64,000 nucleotides of DNA. Source: Vicia villosa (Eukaryota > Streptophyta > Magnoliopsida > Fabales > Fabaceae). The stretch is from assembly GCF_029867415.1 (NCBI RefSeq), contig NC_081181.1, positions 120,791,183 through 120,855,182 of the forward strand, written 5' to 3'. Below, one piece after another: positions 20,854 to 32,530 of the stretch (position 1 is the first letter of the stretch; each line of letters begins with the position of its first letter). Below the pieces are notes generated by a model that saw only the letters and a program-made list of their open reading frames with translations, was not told the DNA's origin and ran no database searches. Made by a program: the position numbers and the translations under genes.

Positions 20854-23800
20854 TTTGAGCGGCGAACAACATTCGGAACGTCGACAGCTTTCCAGTAGCA
20901 ACGAACTCCTCTATGTATTATGTATTCAGGAAAATTCTCCTCAGAATTATCTTCAGTAATGACATTGACCGCTGGTCGAGCAGGATTTGAAGACCCTGGT
21001 TTGTCAACCTTGTTCTTTGTAGAGTTGAAACGGTCTTCTTCCACCTCTTGAAGAGCATAAGACGAGTCACAATCTTCAAAATTTTCAGGGTGTATTTCCC
21101 AGTTTTCAGGATGAAGAGACTCATTGTCAACGACACTTTCGGAGTCAACTGTGGGACCATCTTCCCCCTCGTCTTCAAAAATGGCATTTATGTGATAATA
21201 ACCACCTTCAGGATTATAAACCTTGGCAGATGCATTGAATCCGAAATCTTCAGTAATTTCAGGCTGCTGAGAAAATTGACAGGGCTTATAAGCCTCTTCT
21301 GGTTGACTGTTATATTCAAAGGGATCTCCCCATCCAGTTGGTTGGATGTCTTCAATCGCAATCTTTGAACTTTCAGGTGCAGTGTATTTCACCATATAAT
21401 CAAATTTTCCACTTGGTTGTCCCAAGGTGTCCCAAACCTCTGCAGGAATAGGCGGAATTTCTTTAGCACTTGTTTTCTCTGAAGGAGGATATGGTTCTTC
21501 CTGAGATATGTATCCCGAGTCATTGAGATAACATTTCCATTCTTCTTCAGGATCAGGTAGACCTTCTTCAATGCATTCTTCAATAAGGACATTAACCTCT
21601 TGAGGAATTGGGTTAAGGAATCCTCCACTAATGAATGTTTCTTTGATCGGTCGAAGGGTTTCATCCTTCTTGGTGCAGTTTGAGAATGTTGGTGAACATC
21701 CGAGACCTGCTCTAGTTTCATTCTTGGTAGGGATCACAACTTGCCCCCAGCCAGTGGTAGTTCCATCTTTCACTACTTTCACTGCCTCTTTGTAAGAAGA
21801 GATTAATGCTTTCTTTTTGGAAGATTCGTCTTCTAAAGAGAGACCTTGGAACTGAGTTCCTTCCACATCATCAGCACCAATGAAAGAGAAATTGGATAAA
21901 TGGCTCACCATCAAGGCTTGTTCTCCACTTATTATTACCAATTTTCCATTTGTTACAAATTTTAACTTTTGATGGAGCGTAGAAGTTACTGCTCCTGCTT
22001 CGTGGATCCATGGTCGTCCTAACAGACAGCTATAAGCAGCTTGAATGTCCATGACCTGGAAAGTGATTTGAAATGTATGTGGACCAATTGTCATGGGAAG
22101 GTTGACTTCGCCGATAACAGACTTTCGCGATCCATCAAATGCTTTGACAACTACACCACTGAACTTCATAGGCATTCCTTGGTAAGACAAGCGAGCAAGA
22201 GTCGTCTTTGGCATCACATTCAAGGAAGATCCGGTGTCTACCAACACATTAGACAAAGAGTCTGACTGACAGTTTATAGAAATGTGCAAAGCAAGATTGT
22301 GATTTCTGCCCTCCTTGGGGAGTTCTTCATCACAGAAGCTTAAATTGTTGCAAGCAGTTATGTTGGCTATTATCCCATCAAAATGGTCAACAGTCACATC
22401 ATGATCTACAAAAGCTTGATCTAAGACCTTCATCAGGGCTTCCCTGTGGGCTTCTGAGCTTAACAACAATGAAAGTATTGAGATTTTTGAAGGAGTCTGC
22501 ATAAGCTGATCCACAATCTTGTATTCACTTCTTTTGATGAGCTTCAAAATTTCATCGAAATCTGGATTGACATTGGTTCCACTGGATTGACCAACATCAG
22601 TGTTTGTATTACTGACAGGAGTTTCCTCAGGATTCCCCACTGGTGTATTGACAGGATTTTGTCCGGTTGCAGGAGCAACAGGCTGCTTTGGAGGTAGTGG
22701 AGTATACACACGTCCACTTCTTGTTACTCGACTCACATCGGCGATATTCACGACAGACGAAAGAGTAGGTAAAGGAACTTCTTGTCCATTCTTTATCATT
22801 GTAGCATTGTAGTTGTATGGAACTGCCTTGTCAGAGTCATAAGGAACAGGTCCAGGTAGACAAATGATCAAAGGAGTAACAGGAACCCTTGGCTTGTTGT
22901 AAGTAACTTCTATGCGCTCAGGCATGTTGAAATGAGGAACGATGACGTTAACTGTAGGCATTTCCGAGTTGATATCTGAGACTAAAAGCTCATGCGGATA
23001 ACATCCTATCATGTTAACTTCATTATCATCCCTATTTCGGTAGATCTGAATAGTACCATTATCCAACAGTACTTGGAGATCTCTTCTCACAATCGAACAT
23101 CCGTGAGGATCTACACAACATATGCTACAGGAACCGTAGTGATGCTGGCAAAAATTCGGCCCTCGACAGAGAGTGGCGTGCATTTGTACCAAATCGGCTC
23201 TTGAGAAGTTGATATTATAGACTCGGTATTGGCCAGGACATCCATATACCATGTTTACAACATGCCCTCCATGATTGGGCATCGGATTTGCTTGCACATT
23301 AGGGTTCAAATTTCTGAAAGAGAGAAGATTAGATCTAACCAACCTCTGAACTTCATATTTCAAAGCTATGCAATGTTCAAGATCATGGCCAGGTGCTCCT
23401 TGATGATAAGGGCATGAGACCTCAGCTTTGTACCACCATGGGAGTCTCTCAGGTACTGGTGGTGGTGCTTTAGTTTGAATAAGGCCTCTTTCAATCAGTG
23501 CAGGGTACAATTCTGTGTAGGTCATCGGAATCAGATCAAACTGTGGAGCTCTTTGCACACGATTCTGATTATTGTTGAACTGCTGAGCCTGTTGTCGAGG
23601 CTGTTGTTGTTGAAACTGCGGGGTAAATCCCGGATTCGGTGTTGTGTTAACGACTGGTGTGATAGCAGCAACCTGTCGTTGACGATTGACGTTTCCTCTT
23701 GGCTTTCCTTGGGATACCATGTCAACACTTTGTTCTTTCTTCTTTGGGAAACCACTTCCGAACTTTTTGGTTCCGTTTGAAGATCCACCTTCTTTAGTTA

Positions 23801-24878
23801 GACGTCCGGTTCGGACCCCTTCTTCTAGACGCATCCCCATGTTTACCATTTCGGTGAAATCACTTGGAGCACTAGCAATCATGCGTTCATAATAAAAGGG
23901 ACTGAGAGTATTCAAGAAGATTTTTGTCATCTCTTTCTCTTTTAACGGTGGATTAATCTGAGCAGCGGTTTCTCTCCAACGTTGGGCATATTCTTTGAAA
24001 GCTTCATGATCTTTCTGAGCCATGGATCGAAGCTGATCTCTGTCGGGAGCCATATCCGAGTTGTATTTGTATTGTCGGACAAAGGCCTCTCCTAGATCGT
24101 TGAAAGTTCGAATATTGGTGCTATCCAAACCTGTGTACCACTTCAGTGCGGCACCAGTCAAACTGTCTTGAAAGTAATGGATAAGCAACTGATGATTATC
24201 TGCATAAGTAGAAATCTTTCTGGCATACATCACGAGATGACTTTGTGGAAAAGAACTACCTTTGTACTTCTCAAAGTCTGGGACCTTGAATTTAGCTGGT
24301 ATTTGTACACTGGGAACCAAACATAGCTCCTGGGCATTCTTTCCAAACAAATCTTTGCCACGAATAGCTTTGACTTCCAGTTGAATCTTGTTGAACTGTT
24401 CTTGGAGATCTTCCACAAGGTTACGCTGATTTGTGCTATCACCTTGATCATGATAAATCTCATTGCCATCATAAGGAACAGTGTGAACCGTAGGGGTCGG
24501 AACTGTCATAGTGGGTTGAGAAAGTGCCATAGTGATTTGGGAAAAAGTTACCCCTGAATGTGGAATAAATGCTGAACCTTGTGCAGCAGGTGCTTCAGTT
24601 GTAGCTGTTTGAACCCCAGAGAAATTATGGCGGAAACCTGTACCAAAACTGAAAGGCGGGCCCCAACCTTCTGGCATGGAGAAAGATGGAATGTTGAATG
24701 CAACTGTAGAATTTGGAGTAGTGACTTCAGATGTTACTGTTGCTTGACTGTTGGATGGCGGCGGCTGATTCTGTGCGGCCATTAAGGAGTCAACCAGAGT
24801 AGTGAGACTTTCCAACTTTTCCTGAAGAGTGGTCACTGTACCACGGAGCTCAATATTCTCTTGTTCAGAGTGTTCCAT
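20850..24878 (-). CDS. Ogre E2 gag-protease polyprotein
   Basis: A 1342-codon open frame. Gag forms the particle and packages RNA; the aspartic protease cuts the polyprotein. Visible parts: N-terminal coiled coil (about residues 1-40); Gln/Pro-rich linker; gag capsid-like domain (about 205-350) with FKVPDFEKYKG, the KWYTGL and FVRQYKYN blocks and EYAQRWRE; a basic, Gln/Asn-rich stretch (about 375-460); an atypical zinc finger C-P-Y-H-x4-GH-x4-C starting at C489; a Cys-rich second cluster (about 590-625); protease with VDTGSS (D881); and a C-terminal acidic tail of over 300 residues. A Gly-rich TGWGQ...GLGCSP segment downstream of the protease resembles a G-patch. ORF1 ends about 310 bp upstream and RT starts past the intron. 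Confidence 0.95.
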   Translation of the reverse strand: MEHSEQENIELRGTVTTLQEKLESLTTLVDSLMAAQNQPPPSNSQATVTSEVTTPNSTVAFNIPSFSMPEGWGPPFSFGTGFRHNFSGVQTATTEAPAAQGSAFIPHSGVTFSQITMALSQPTMTVPTPTVHTVPYDGNEIYHDQGDSTNQRNLVEDLQEQFNKIQLEVKAIRGKDLFGKNAQELCLVPSVQIPAKFKVPDFEKYKGSSFPQSHLVMYARKISTYADNHQLLIHYFQDSLTGAALKWYTGLDSTNIRTFNDLGEAFVRQYKYNSDMAPDRDQLRSMAQKDHEAFKEYAQRWRETAAQINPPLKEKEMTKIFLNTLSPFYYERMIASAPSDFTEMVNMGMRLEEGVRTGRLTKEGGSSNGTKKFGSGFPKKKEQSVDMVSQGKPRGNVNRQRQVAAITPVVNTTPNPGFTPQFQQQQPRQQAQQFNNNQNRVQRAPQFDLIPMTYTELYPALIERGLIQTKAPPPVPERLPWWYKAEVSCPYHQGAPGHDLEHCIALKYEVQRLVRSNLLSFRNLNPNVQANPMPNHGGHVVNMVYGCPGQYRVYNINFSRADLVQMHATLCRGPNFCQHHYGSCSICCVDPHGCSIVRRDLQVLLDNGTIQIYRNRDDNEVNMIGCYPHELLVSDINSEMPTVNVIVPHFNMPERIEVTYNKPRVPVTPLIICLPGPVPYDSDKAVPYNYNATMIKNGQEVPLPTLSSVVNIADVSRVTRSGRVYTPLPPKQPVAPATGQNPVNTPVGNPEETPVSNTNTDVGQSSGTNVNPDFDEILKLIKRSEYKIVDQLMQTPSKISILSLLLSSEAHREALMKVLDQAFVDHDVTVDHFDGIIANITACNNLSFCDEELPKEGRNHNLALHISINCQSDSLSNVLVDTGSSLNVMPKTTLARLSYQGMPMKFSGVVVKAFDGSRKSVIGEVNLPMTIGPHTFQITFQVMDIQAAYSCLLGRPWIHEAGAVTSTLHQKLKFVTNGKLVIISGEQALMVSHLSNFSFIGADDVEGTQFQGLSLEDESSKKKALISSYKEAVKVVKDGTTTGWGQVVIPTKNETRAGLGCSPTFSNCTKKDETLRPIKETFISGGFLNPIPQEVNVLIEECIEEGLPDPEEEWKCYLNDSGYISQEEPYPPSEKTSAKEIPPIPAEVWDTLGQPSGKFDYMVKYTAPESSKIAIEDIQPTGWGDPFEYNSQPEEAYKPCQFSQQPEITEDFGFNASAKVYNPEGGYYHINAIFEDEGEDGPTVDSESVVDNESLHPENWEIHPENFEDCDSSYALQEVEEDRFNSTKNKVDKPGSSNPARPAVNVITEDNSEENFPEYIIHRGVRCYWKAVDVPNVVRRSK

Positions 24879-25187
24879 TACTCTTCTTCTGCTTGAACGA
24901 GTATTGTATCTGTGATCTGATTGCGAGCGTGGTCGAGAAACTTTGAGACGCGACAGCTTGACGATCTATTGGAGAAAGATCCAAAAGATAAGACTCTATA
25001 CAACAGACTCGATATGCAGAATGATGTATGCAAAAAGAAATTTATGATTTTTCCAAACATTTTAAAGATTATTTCCTTGCAAACATTTGAACACAAACAA
25101 TTCTTTTATTGAATAAATGGGAAATGTTACAACATTGGAGCATAGCTCCTTACAAAAGCAAATGATAAATGAAAATCTAAACAAATC
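24879..25187 (-). other. E2 spacer between ORF1 and gag
   Basis: About 310 bp without a frame above 75 codons on the sense strand. I see no recognisable motif. How gag is translated downstream of ORF1 is not evident from the sequence. Confidence 0.6.
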
Positions 25188-26723
25188 CTAAACATCCTCA
25201 TTGGACGAAGAACCAAATGCGTTGTGCAGCTTGAGCTTCATGATTTCTTTCCCATAGTAAGCTTTCAACTCGGCCTTTTCAGCTCTCAGCTTGTCAACAA
25301 CATTCTTCCAATTGTCAGGCATCGGAGCGTTGCTTGTCGAGGCTTCAGGATTTTTCTTGCTTTCTTTGATGTATCTTCTGATTGCGGCGTCTTTCCGACG
25401 GATCTTCTCATCTTTGCTCATGAGCCATCCATCCTGATAATAGAGAGTTTCTTCGTGATCTTTCACCCTTTTCTTCAACTTTCTATTTTCCTCATCAGTT
25501 TTACGAAACTTTTCTTCCCAAGAGTCCTTTTCTAACCTTATCTTGGCTAAGATTTCCTGGTACTCTTCTACAGTGTTAATGGGAACATTGGGTAGTTGAG
25601 ACACTACAGGGAACATGGGTTTTTCATAATCATAAGGCATTCGAAACTCCTTTGCTCTTTTCTTCACCCAGCTGGTGTAGGCGTTCGTAGCAATGCAGTT
25701 CCTTATCTCACCTTTTCCTTTCCATCGGACGTCGTACCAAGCTCTCACCATTCTTGTTTTCAACCCTTGAGGATCCTCCCCTTCTTGGTAGAGGTAGCTT
25801 TCCACTGCGAGACCAACAGGTTTAACTGAATTTGCATACCCGAGTTGTCGTCGGGCTAGGACCGGATTGTAGTTAATTCCTCCTTGTGTACCAATGAGGG
25901 GTACATTGGCGAATTCTCCACAACTATCAATGATTTCTGTGCCGCAGCGAGCCAGAGCATACCAATGGATATCATTATTAGTAAGGGACATAAGTCTTTG
26001 AGGCCAATGCAAACCTTCTCGGTTTTCCGTGAAAATAGGAGACTTAGGTAAGTGTGAAACAATCCATTTGTACAAAAGAGGTGCACAACATACAATGATT
26101 CCACCACCTTGGCGATTTTTGTGATGAATAGAGAAATACATGTCACCAAGCAAAGTCGGAACAGGATTTCCATTCAGAAAGATCTTTATGGCGTTGATAT
26201 CAACAAAGTCGTTGATGTTGGGAAACAGAACCAACCCATAGATGAGCAAGGCTAATACAGCTTCAAAAGCTATCATGCTACCAGTGTCAATGAAATCAAA
26301 AGCTTTCTTTATTAGAAACTGCGAAGTCAAACCCGGAAGGTTTCCTTTGGTAGTCCAATTACTTTCTATTTCAGATTTCTTTAAGTGGATACTTGCTGCA
26401 ATGACTGGTGACTTAGGAATGGCTTCCAAACCATTGAAAGGTATTTTGTCAGACACAGGAATACCCAAAAGTTTGGCATATTCTTCCAAGGTTGGTACCA
26501 ACTGATAGTCTGGAAAGGTGAAACACCGGTAGACGGGATCATAGAACTGAACCAGAGTTTTGAGAAGTCCTTCATCAACATGAGTGTTCAAGATAGGCAA
26601 AAGCTTTCCATGGCTTTTCCTAAAATCGGAAGGATCTTGTACAAAAGATGCTAACTCTTTCAGTCTTTCTACATTAGGAGCTTTGAAACCGTACTTCTTG
26701 GTATGCCTTTTTACCCACTCCAT
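25188..26723 (-). CDS. Ogre E2 ORF1, extra protein upstream of gag
   Basis: A 511-codon open frame in the position of Ogre ORF1, a protein of unknown function that sets Ogre-type elements apart from other gypsy elements. Residues about 1-390 form a globular part sharing LVQFYDPVYRCFTFPDYQL.PTLEEY, CCAPLLYKW, CGEFANVPL(I/M)GT.GGINYNPVLA with the E7 ORF1 (50829-52826). Residues about 395-505 are a charged coiled coil. I connect the globular part to the plant DUF7745/plant-mobile-domain-like group from memory; no catalytic motif is visible. The start codon is the first ATG after an A/T-rich leader and matches the position of the conserved N-terminal block. Confidence 0.9.
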   Translation of the reverse strand: MEWVKRHTKKYGFKAPNVERLKELASFVQDPSDFRKSHGKLLPILNTHVDEGLLKTLVQFYDPVYRCFTFPDYQLVPTLEEYAKLLGIPVSDKIPFNGLEAIPKSPVIAASIHLKKSEIESNWTTKGNLPGLTSQFLIKKAFDFIDTGSMIAFEAVLALLIYGLVLFPNINDFVDINAIKIFLNGNPVPTLLGDMYFSIHHKNRQGGGIIVCCAPLLYKWIVSHLPKSPIFTENREGLHWPQRLMSLTNNDIHWYALARCGTEIIDSCGEFANVPLIGTQGGINYNPVLARRQLGYANSVKPVGLAVESYLYQEGEDPQGLKTRMVRAWYDVRWKGKGEIRNCIATNAYTSWVKKRAKEFRMPYDYEKPMFPVVSQLPNVPINTVEEYQEILAKIRLEKDSWEEKFRKTDEENRKLKKRVKDHEETLYYQDGWLMSKDEKIRRKDAAIRRYIKESKKNPEASTSNAPMPDNWKNVVDKLRAEKAELKAYYGKEIMKLKLHNAFGSSSNEDV

Positions 26724-27533
26724 AACTTAATCCTATAATGTTTGCAAGGAAAATTTCTAATTTTTTTTTTGGAAAAATCATGATTTTATGGAAAAAGATG
26801 GGTTTTTTAATGAATGTATGAATGCATGGATGCATGGATGCCACATATTCAAACATGGTAAAGCAAACATGGTAGTTCAAACATGGTAACGCAAACATGG
26901 TACTACAAACATGGTAACACAAACATGGTACACACAAGTTCAACGGTCCAGCGTCACGAGCATGAGGTCAGAGAACCAAACATGGGATAGTACTAGGGTT
27001 TATCACCTGCAAAACATGTTCTACTGATACGTCAGAGTCCACATTTTTCTTTCGGATATTACCGGCTTGCACAACTGAACTTGTGAGCCAGCAATATTCT
27101 CAAGAAAAACTCGTCTGAGTGTGGTTCTCCGCATGACAACTAATCCAAGTCTACACCTGAATAGTTTCTGCACCACAACCTAATAAGGCCAGGATGGGTT
27201 GGGGTTCTACAGCCAACTCAGCTTCTACAGTTCAATGAAAGCAATAATGTCTTCGCAACTGAACTTGCTAAACATATACTACCAACAAGGAACCTCCACT
27301 GAGCGGAAGGATTCTCATGCTGACTTTTTAAGGACTGAACTCCTTGTATGCCATACATGACTATACCCTCCACCTAATTCTTATGTGTACTTAATCCGGG
27401 TTAGGATTTGTCCATAATGTATCACTTGTAACAGAATCACACAAGTAACAGGACCAAGGAACCACACATGTAACAAAAATAAAAACAAAACAAATAGAAA
27501 TAACCCTTTCTTTGGAAACAACAAAAAGTTTTG
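26724..27533 (-). other. E2 5' leader with CAAACATGGTA repeats
   Basis: Untranslated leader between primer site and ORF1. Around 26849-26932 the 11-mer CAAACATGGTA (plus strand) recurs about six times at 15-18 bp spacing. The remainder has no recognisable feature; packaging and dimer signals would be expected here but cannot be assigned. Confidence 0.6.
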
Positions 27534-27551
27534 TCCCCAGCAGAGTCGCCA
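27534..27551 (-). promoter_or_regulatory. E2 primer binding site, tRNA-Arg type
   Basis: Minus-strand TGGCGACTCTGCTGGGGA, six bases after the LTR end. It is identical to the E7 primer site at 50010-50027. Ogre elements are described as primed by tRNA-Arg. Confidence 0.85.
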
Positions 27552-27557
27552 TTTTTC

Positions 27558-30500
27558 TGTCGCGGGGAAAAATCGTTATCTTTTTTTCTGGATGAGACAC
27601 CTGATGCCTTCTTTGGGCTCGAGTGCTCAAAAAATGATTTTTCTTTTGTACCGACCAAACTTTTTATTGTTTCCAAAGTAGGAAAAGGAAAAAAGCTGCA
27701 ATAACCTAAAAAGTGGGGGAGAGATTCCGGGTAAGAGGGTTGGTTATACGAAGGGAAGGTATTAGCACCCAACGTATCTATAGTACTCTATAGGTTTCTT
27801 TGTTTTGTTTATTCCATTCTTGTTGTGGTGGAGGTTCTTGTGAAATAGGTGGGACCTAAGGTGTTTGTTTGATTATGCTCGCAAAGATCATCGCGATCCT
27901 CTGCATACATATCCCTTAGAGGGAATCAGAGCATCTGTAGCTCGGGGTCTACGGGTGCTAAGGTTTGAGTGGTTTGAGAGAGAAGTTTTGTTTTGCTCGC
28001 CAAGGATCGACCTTGTGCCTACGTATTCTCAAAGGGATGTTGAGAAAGTCAGAGCAATCGTAGTTCCCACTTATGCTAGTGGAAGCAAAGGAAAAGAGAC
28101 AAATGTCATCTAAATGTTCGATGTATCTAATCTATATCATCACATACATCTGTTTGTTTTCTGTTTGAAAATCTTTTCATTATAAGCCCGGGGCCATGCC
28201 ACTTAGGGTGCTTAGAATGATAAAGATGTTTTTGTTGTTTAACCAGCCTTGTGGCAAAAGTTTCAATGAAGTCAGCCTTGTGACAAAAACTTTGATTAAT
28301 CAGCCAGCCTTGTGGCAAAAGTTTCAATGAAGTCAGCCTTGTGACAAAAACTTTGATTAATCATCCAGTACGGTGGTAAAACAGTTTGATTGATTAGCCA
28401 GCCTTGTGGCAAAAAAAAGAAATTTGATTGATTAGCCAGCCTTGTGGCAAAAGGTTTGATTGATTGATTGTTTGTGATGATATAAAAGAGATACTCCTAT
28501 CATAGAGATGAAAAATGTCTAATCTCCTAGGGTATTTGTTTTGGATATTGGGGATGCTTATAAGAAGCCCGTGGGTCCTTGTACGAAGCCCAAGAGGAGG
28601 CTATCCGAGGGTCCTTGCATTGTAAGCCCAAGAGGAGGCTATGGGAGGGACAATCCAGGGTCCTTGCATTGTAAGCCCAAGAGGAGGCTATGGGAGGGTC
28701 ACTCGTTTGTACAAAGCCCAAGTGGAGGCATGGTATAGTTGGTTTGAGCTCTTAGAGCGATTTCACCGGGAAACCATACTCTATGTCCTAACCTAAACTA
28801 GTGGAGATTCTTTGCACGAAGCCCAATAGGAGGCTATGGGGAACCTAGTGTTGTACTAAGTTGAATAAGCACACATATCACACATATGAACAAACATGAA
28901 CAAGTATGAACAAACATGAACAAGTATGAACAATTATATATGTATATGACAAAGTGTGTGTATATAATGGAGTTTATGAAGGAAATATACCTGTAAGCAT
29001 GATCCATTTGTATACACAGGGCTCGGGACTCACACTCGGGGAGAAGTCCACTTGAGTTTATTCAAAGCTATGTAAACAGGTATTTACAAAAGGGCTTGGG
29101 ACTTATACCTACATGGAGGCCCATGGTATTTTTGGGAAGATTTAAAGAAACCTTCATTTTTGGTTTGTTATTCAAAGTTTAAAAAACAGATTGATTGAGA
29201 TATGTACAAAAGGTGTACAATGAAATACCTAATTTCATGTACTGGAATGGGTATGTACAAAAGGGCTTGGGACTTATACCTACGTGGAGGCCCGTGGTAT
29301 ATTGAAAAGTTTTGAAGTTTTGAAAATGATTTGAAAATTGTTTTGAAAAGATTTTGTTAAGAAGTTTTATTGTTTCGAAAACTGTACAAAAAGAAAAGAA
29401 ATGGGACTTACACTCTCTAATATTCGAGAGGCCCCACTTCATTTTGAAAATCGATTGATTAATCAAAAAGGATTTAAAAAAGAAGTGGTTTATCGTTTTG
29501 AAAAAGAATCGCGACTGCTCGTCTTAAAACGATTTGAATTTGAAAGAAAACAACTTAATTAAGTTAAAACAAGTTTTAATACTCAATTAAGACCTAAATG
29601 ATTAGGGTTTGATCACAAAAAATATTTATAAGTGATTAGGTTTGAAAATTAAATGAAAAAACAATATTTAAAGTATTTAAAAACACTTAAAAATGTATCA
29701 TTTTAAACCTAATTAAAAGCATATTAAATAAATCTTTTTTTGTGATTTTTTTTGATATTGTCAAAATATGTATATTAAATAAGAGGTGTGTAAAAAATGA
29801 ATCAAAAATAAGTTGATTTGATTGGTTAAATTAAAGGATGAATTTGTGAAAAAAATGAACAAAATAAGTGATTAAAAAAAAATGGTTTTGTCTTCACTAA
29901 GACTTGAACCCACGCCCTTGTGTTCACCAGCCAAAACACTTGCCAACCCAGCTGCGCGTGCAGCTTGTTACTATAACAACTCCATTTAATTATATTTGAA
30001 AATTAACATTTGAAATTTCTGAACAGAAAATGGCGCCAAGAACACCATCCCCATTTGATTTTGAAAATTCTTGAAACTGAACCAAATTGATCAAGTAAAG
30101 GGTCTATCTTGCTCGGTTTTGGACGAGGAACATGATGATAGCATTTAATTTCATTTATTTTAACCCTAAGGCCATTGATTCTCTGATGAACACGAAGAAC
30201 CCTAATTCTATGATTCATTCTAAAATCGTGTATGTGCAAGTTAAGATGCAATTGATTGAGGGTTAATGATCCTCATAGGTGCAGAAACAAGATGGTATGC
30301 TCACATTTCATTTATGATGCGTGCAAGTATGAGTTTGAAGTTCATGAGGCTTACCTTCAAAAACGGCCAAAGTGGAGATTGAATTCTTCAGTAGAGGTGT
30401 TACAGATGCTTTGCAATGATCTGGATAGCTTCAATGATGATTATGGAACATGTCTGGATGCTTGGAGTGAACTGAATTCATCTGAGCATAGCCATGAGAC

Positions 30501-32483
30501 CCGATCTGCAGTTGCTTGGAGTGAGGATCGAATTTGATGATGGAGGTGTTTCAGATCATGGATGATGATTGGTATAGCTCATATATGATATATGGAATGT
30601 GTTTGGATGATTAACTTGGACAGATATGGGCTAGTGTGAATTTTGGCATGATAAGGCTCTCTTTATGCAAACATGGTGGTTGAAGAGTGATTCTGAGATT
30701 TAGGTGTTTTTGGGGTGTGTGGATGGATCAAACACATCACATTTGATGTTTATGAGATGTTAGAACCCTCACTTTGGCCAGAAATTGCAAGAGATGGAAA
30801 TTGCAATTCTCCCTCTTTGAAACTCATGAAACTTGCAACTTAAGAAAGAAGAGAGAAAACCTATGATTATGAGGTTTTGGTGTGAATTGAAGAGTGGAAA
30901 TGACCTCTATTTATAGGCCAAAGTTTCTGAATACAAAGCTCTTGCAAGTTGATCAAGAATGATGATTTGGCTTAAGAGATAAAATGGAATCTTTCACATT
31001 AAATGCAAATGGTTAAAGTAACTAAACCATGGTTATTTTGGCCAAGCTTCTTATCTCTTTCCATTCTGATCTCAAATCAGAAAATATCATTCAATCATTG
31101 CTTTGGTGTGTCATTGCTTGAATTATAGGCCATATAGTATTGAACTTAGTGAAAATGGCTTGTAATTTCATGCATAATGACCTCTAATTGCAAAATTCAA
31201 AACCATAGCTACACTCCATATTTTTTCATGCTCTTGGACATTTTAGAAAGCTCATATTACACACTTCAAAACCCTAGTTGAAAGTTTCTTCAAGATCCTT
31301 AAGGAAGTGGGTGAAAAAGATCCATGAACTTTGAGAAAAATGAAGTTTCAAGTGAAATTTTCCAAAGATGCCAACTTTGAAGCTCCATATCTCTTAAATG
31401 GTTGATCTTTTGGAAAACAATTATATGTGACAAAGTTGTTCATTGGATCAAAATCTACAACTTTCATGTTGGAAGTTTTTTTCAGTTTGTAGGTGAAATT
31501 TTGAGTTATTCCCTTCCAAAGTTTGGAAAAAACCATGAAAAACACTTAGAAAAATTTTCTAAGTATGAAAGTCAAACTTTTGACTTTTTGATTCTTGATT
31601 GATTTTCTTGATTTTTCTTGATCAAATGACTTCTCATATCATATATTGATGATTTAAAACTTCAAAAGTCATGGTTGACCAAAATTCCCCAAAAGTCAAT
31701 GGCGATCTTGTACAGTTGACTTTTTCAGACGAATCGCGTTTCTGGAGATTTCAAATGAAACAGGCTACCCTCATCAAATGAATGGTATGAATGGATCACA
31801 TTGAAGCATTAGAGGATATTGAGCCATGGTTTGAGTTGTGGCACCATGTCCTGATTAAAAAGTCAGTTGTTCAGTGAATTAGGTCAAAAACCCTAATTGT
31901 CGACCTGATGAAATTGATGACTGTGGATCTTGAATTGAGACACAATCTTCATTGGATATTGTCATAGGGATTATTTGAAGATGATTGAAACCTTTGATTG
32001 ACTTCCTGGGGGTTTTTAGGGTTTCCCAAATGTGATCCCTGATTTCAGTCCCTGATAGTTCAAAACCCTGATCTGAGGATTTGTCTGATCAATCTTTGTG
32101 TAGGAGATGTTATGAGCCAATGGATTAGGTCAAAATGATGCACTTGAGGTCTTGATATCATGTCCCAAGCCATTAGGTCAAATTCTGAGCAAAAGTCAGG
32201 AGTGTGCTGTCTTCAGTCAAAACCCTAATTCAGTCGATTCAAAGCTGTTGAGCTTGTTGAAATGAATCTCTGAGGACCAAATGTTGATTATTGATGAAGA
32301 TTATTCATTTGAGATGAAGGGAGAACAAAACCCTAATTGATTGTTACTTGTACTGATGAGTGATTTCCAGATTAAACCCTGCTGAGTCACAAGTAGCAAA
32401 CACAAGCTATGCAATTTGTTAGAGATGCAAATGATGCATATGCAGATGAGGTGGTATCTTAGGTCAAAAATTGGGGTATGACA
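27558..32483 (-). repeat. E2 5' LTR
   Basis: 4926 bp, near-identical to 5060-9985. The tRNA-like module is at 29901-29953, the minisatellites at about 28238-28738. It would drive transcription of E2 toward lower coordinates. Confidence 0.95.
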
Positions 32484-32530
32484 GTGATGTCTCATGGTAG
32501 GGACAAGAATCGACCTGCTCTGATACCAAC
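32484..32530 (-). promoter_or_regulatory. E1 internal stub with primer binding site, tRNA-Met type
   Basis: Contains the second copy of GTGAT (32484-32488). The minus-strand TGGTATCAGAGCAGGTCG at 32528-32511 lies two bases from the LTR. Its first 12 bases complement the 3' end of initiator tRNA-Met. Confidence 0.85.

Larger units (their letters stand above)
5060..32483 (-). mobile_element. E2: complete Ogre (Ty3/gypsy, Tat lineage) LTR retrotransposon
   Basis: The boundaries are defined by two 4926-bp LTRs (5060-9985 and 27558-32483) with TGTCATACCCC...CGCGACA ends in minus-strand sense, and by the GTGAT duplication. Minus-strand order: 5' LTR, tRNA-Arg-type primer site, ORF1, gag-pro, short intron, RT-RNase H-integrase, long 3' untranslated region, polypurine tract, 3' LTR. 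Total span is 27.4 kb; without the nested E3 about 22.4 kb, which fits Ogre elements of Fabeae. By eye the LTRs differ at only about a dozen places, so the insertion is recent. All three long frames are open. One catalytic change in the second RNase H makes full autonomy doubtful. Confidence 0.95.
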
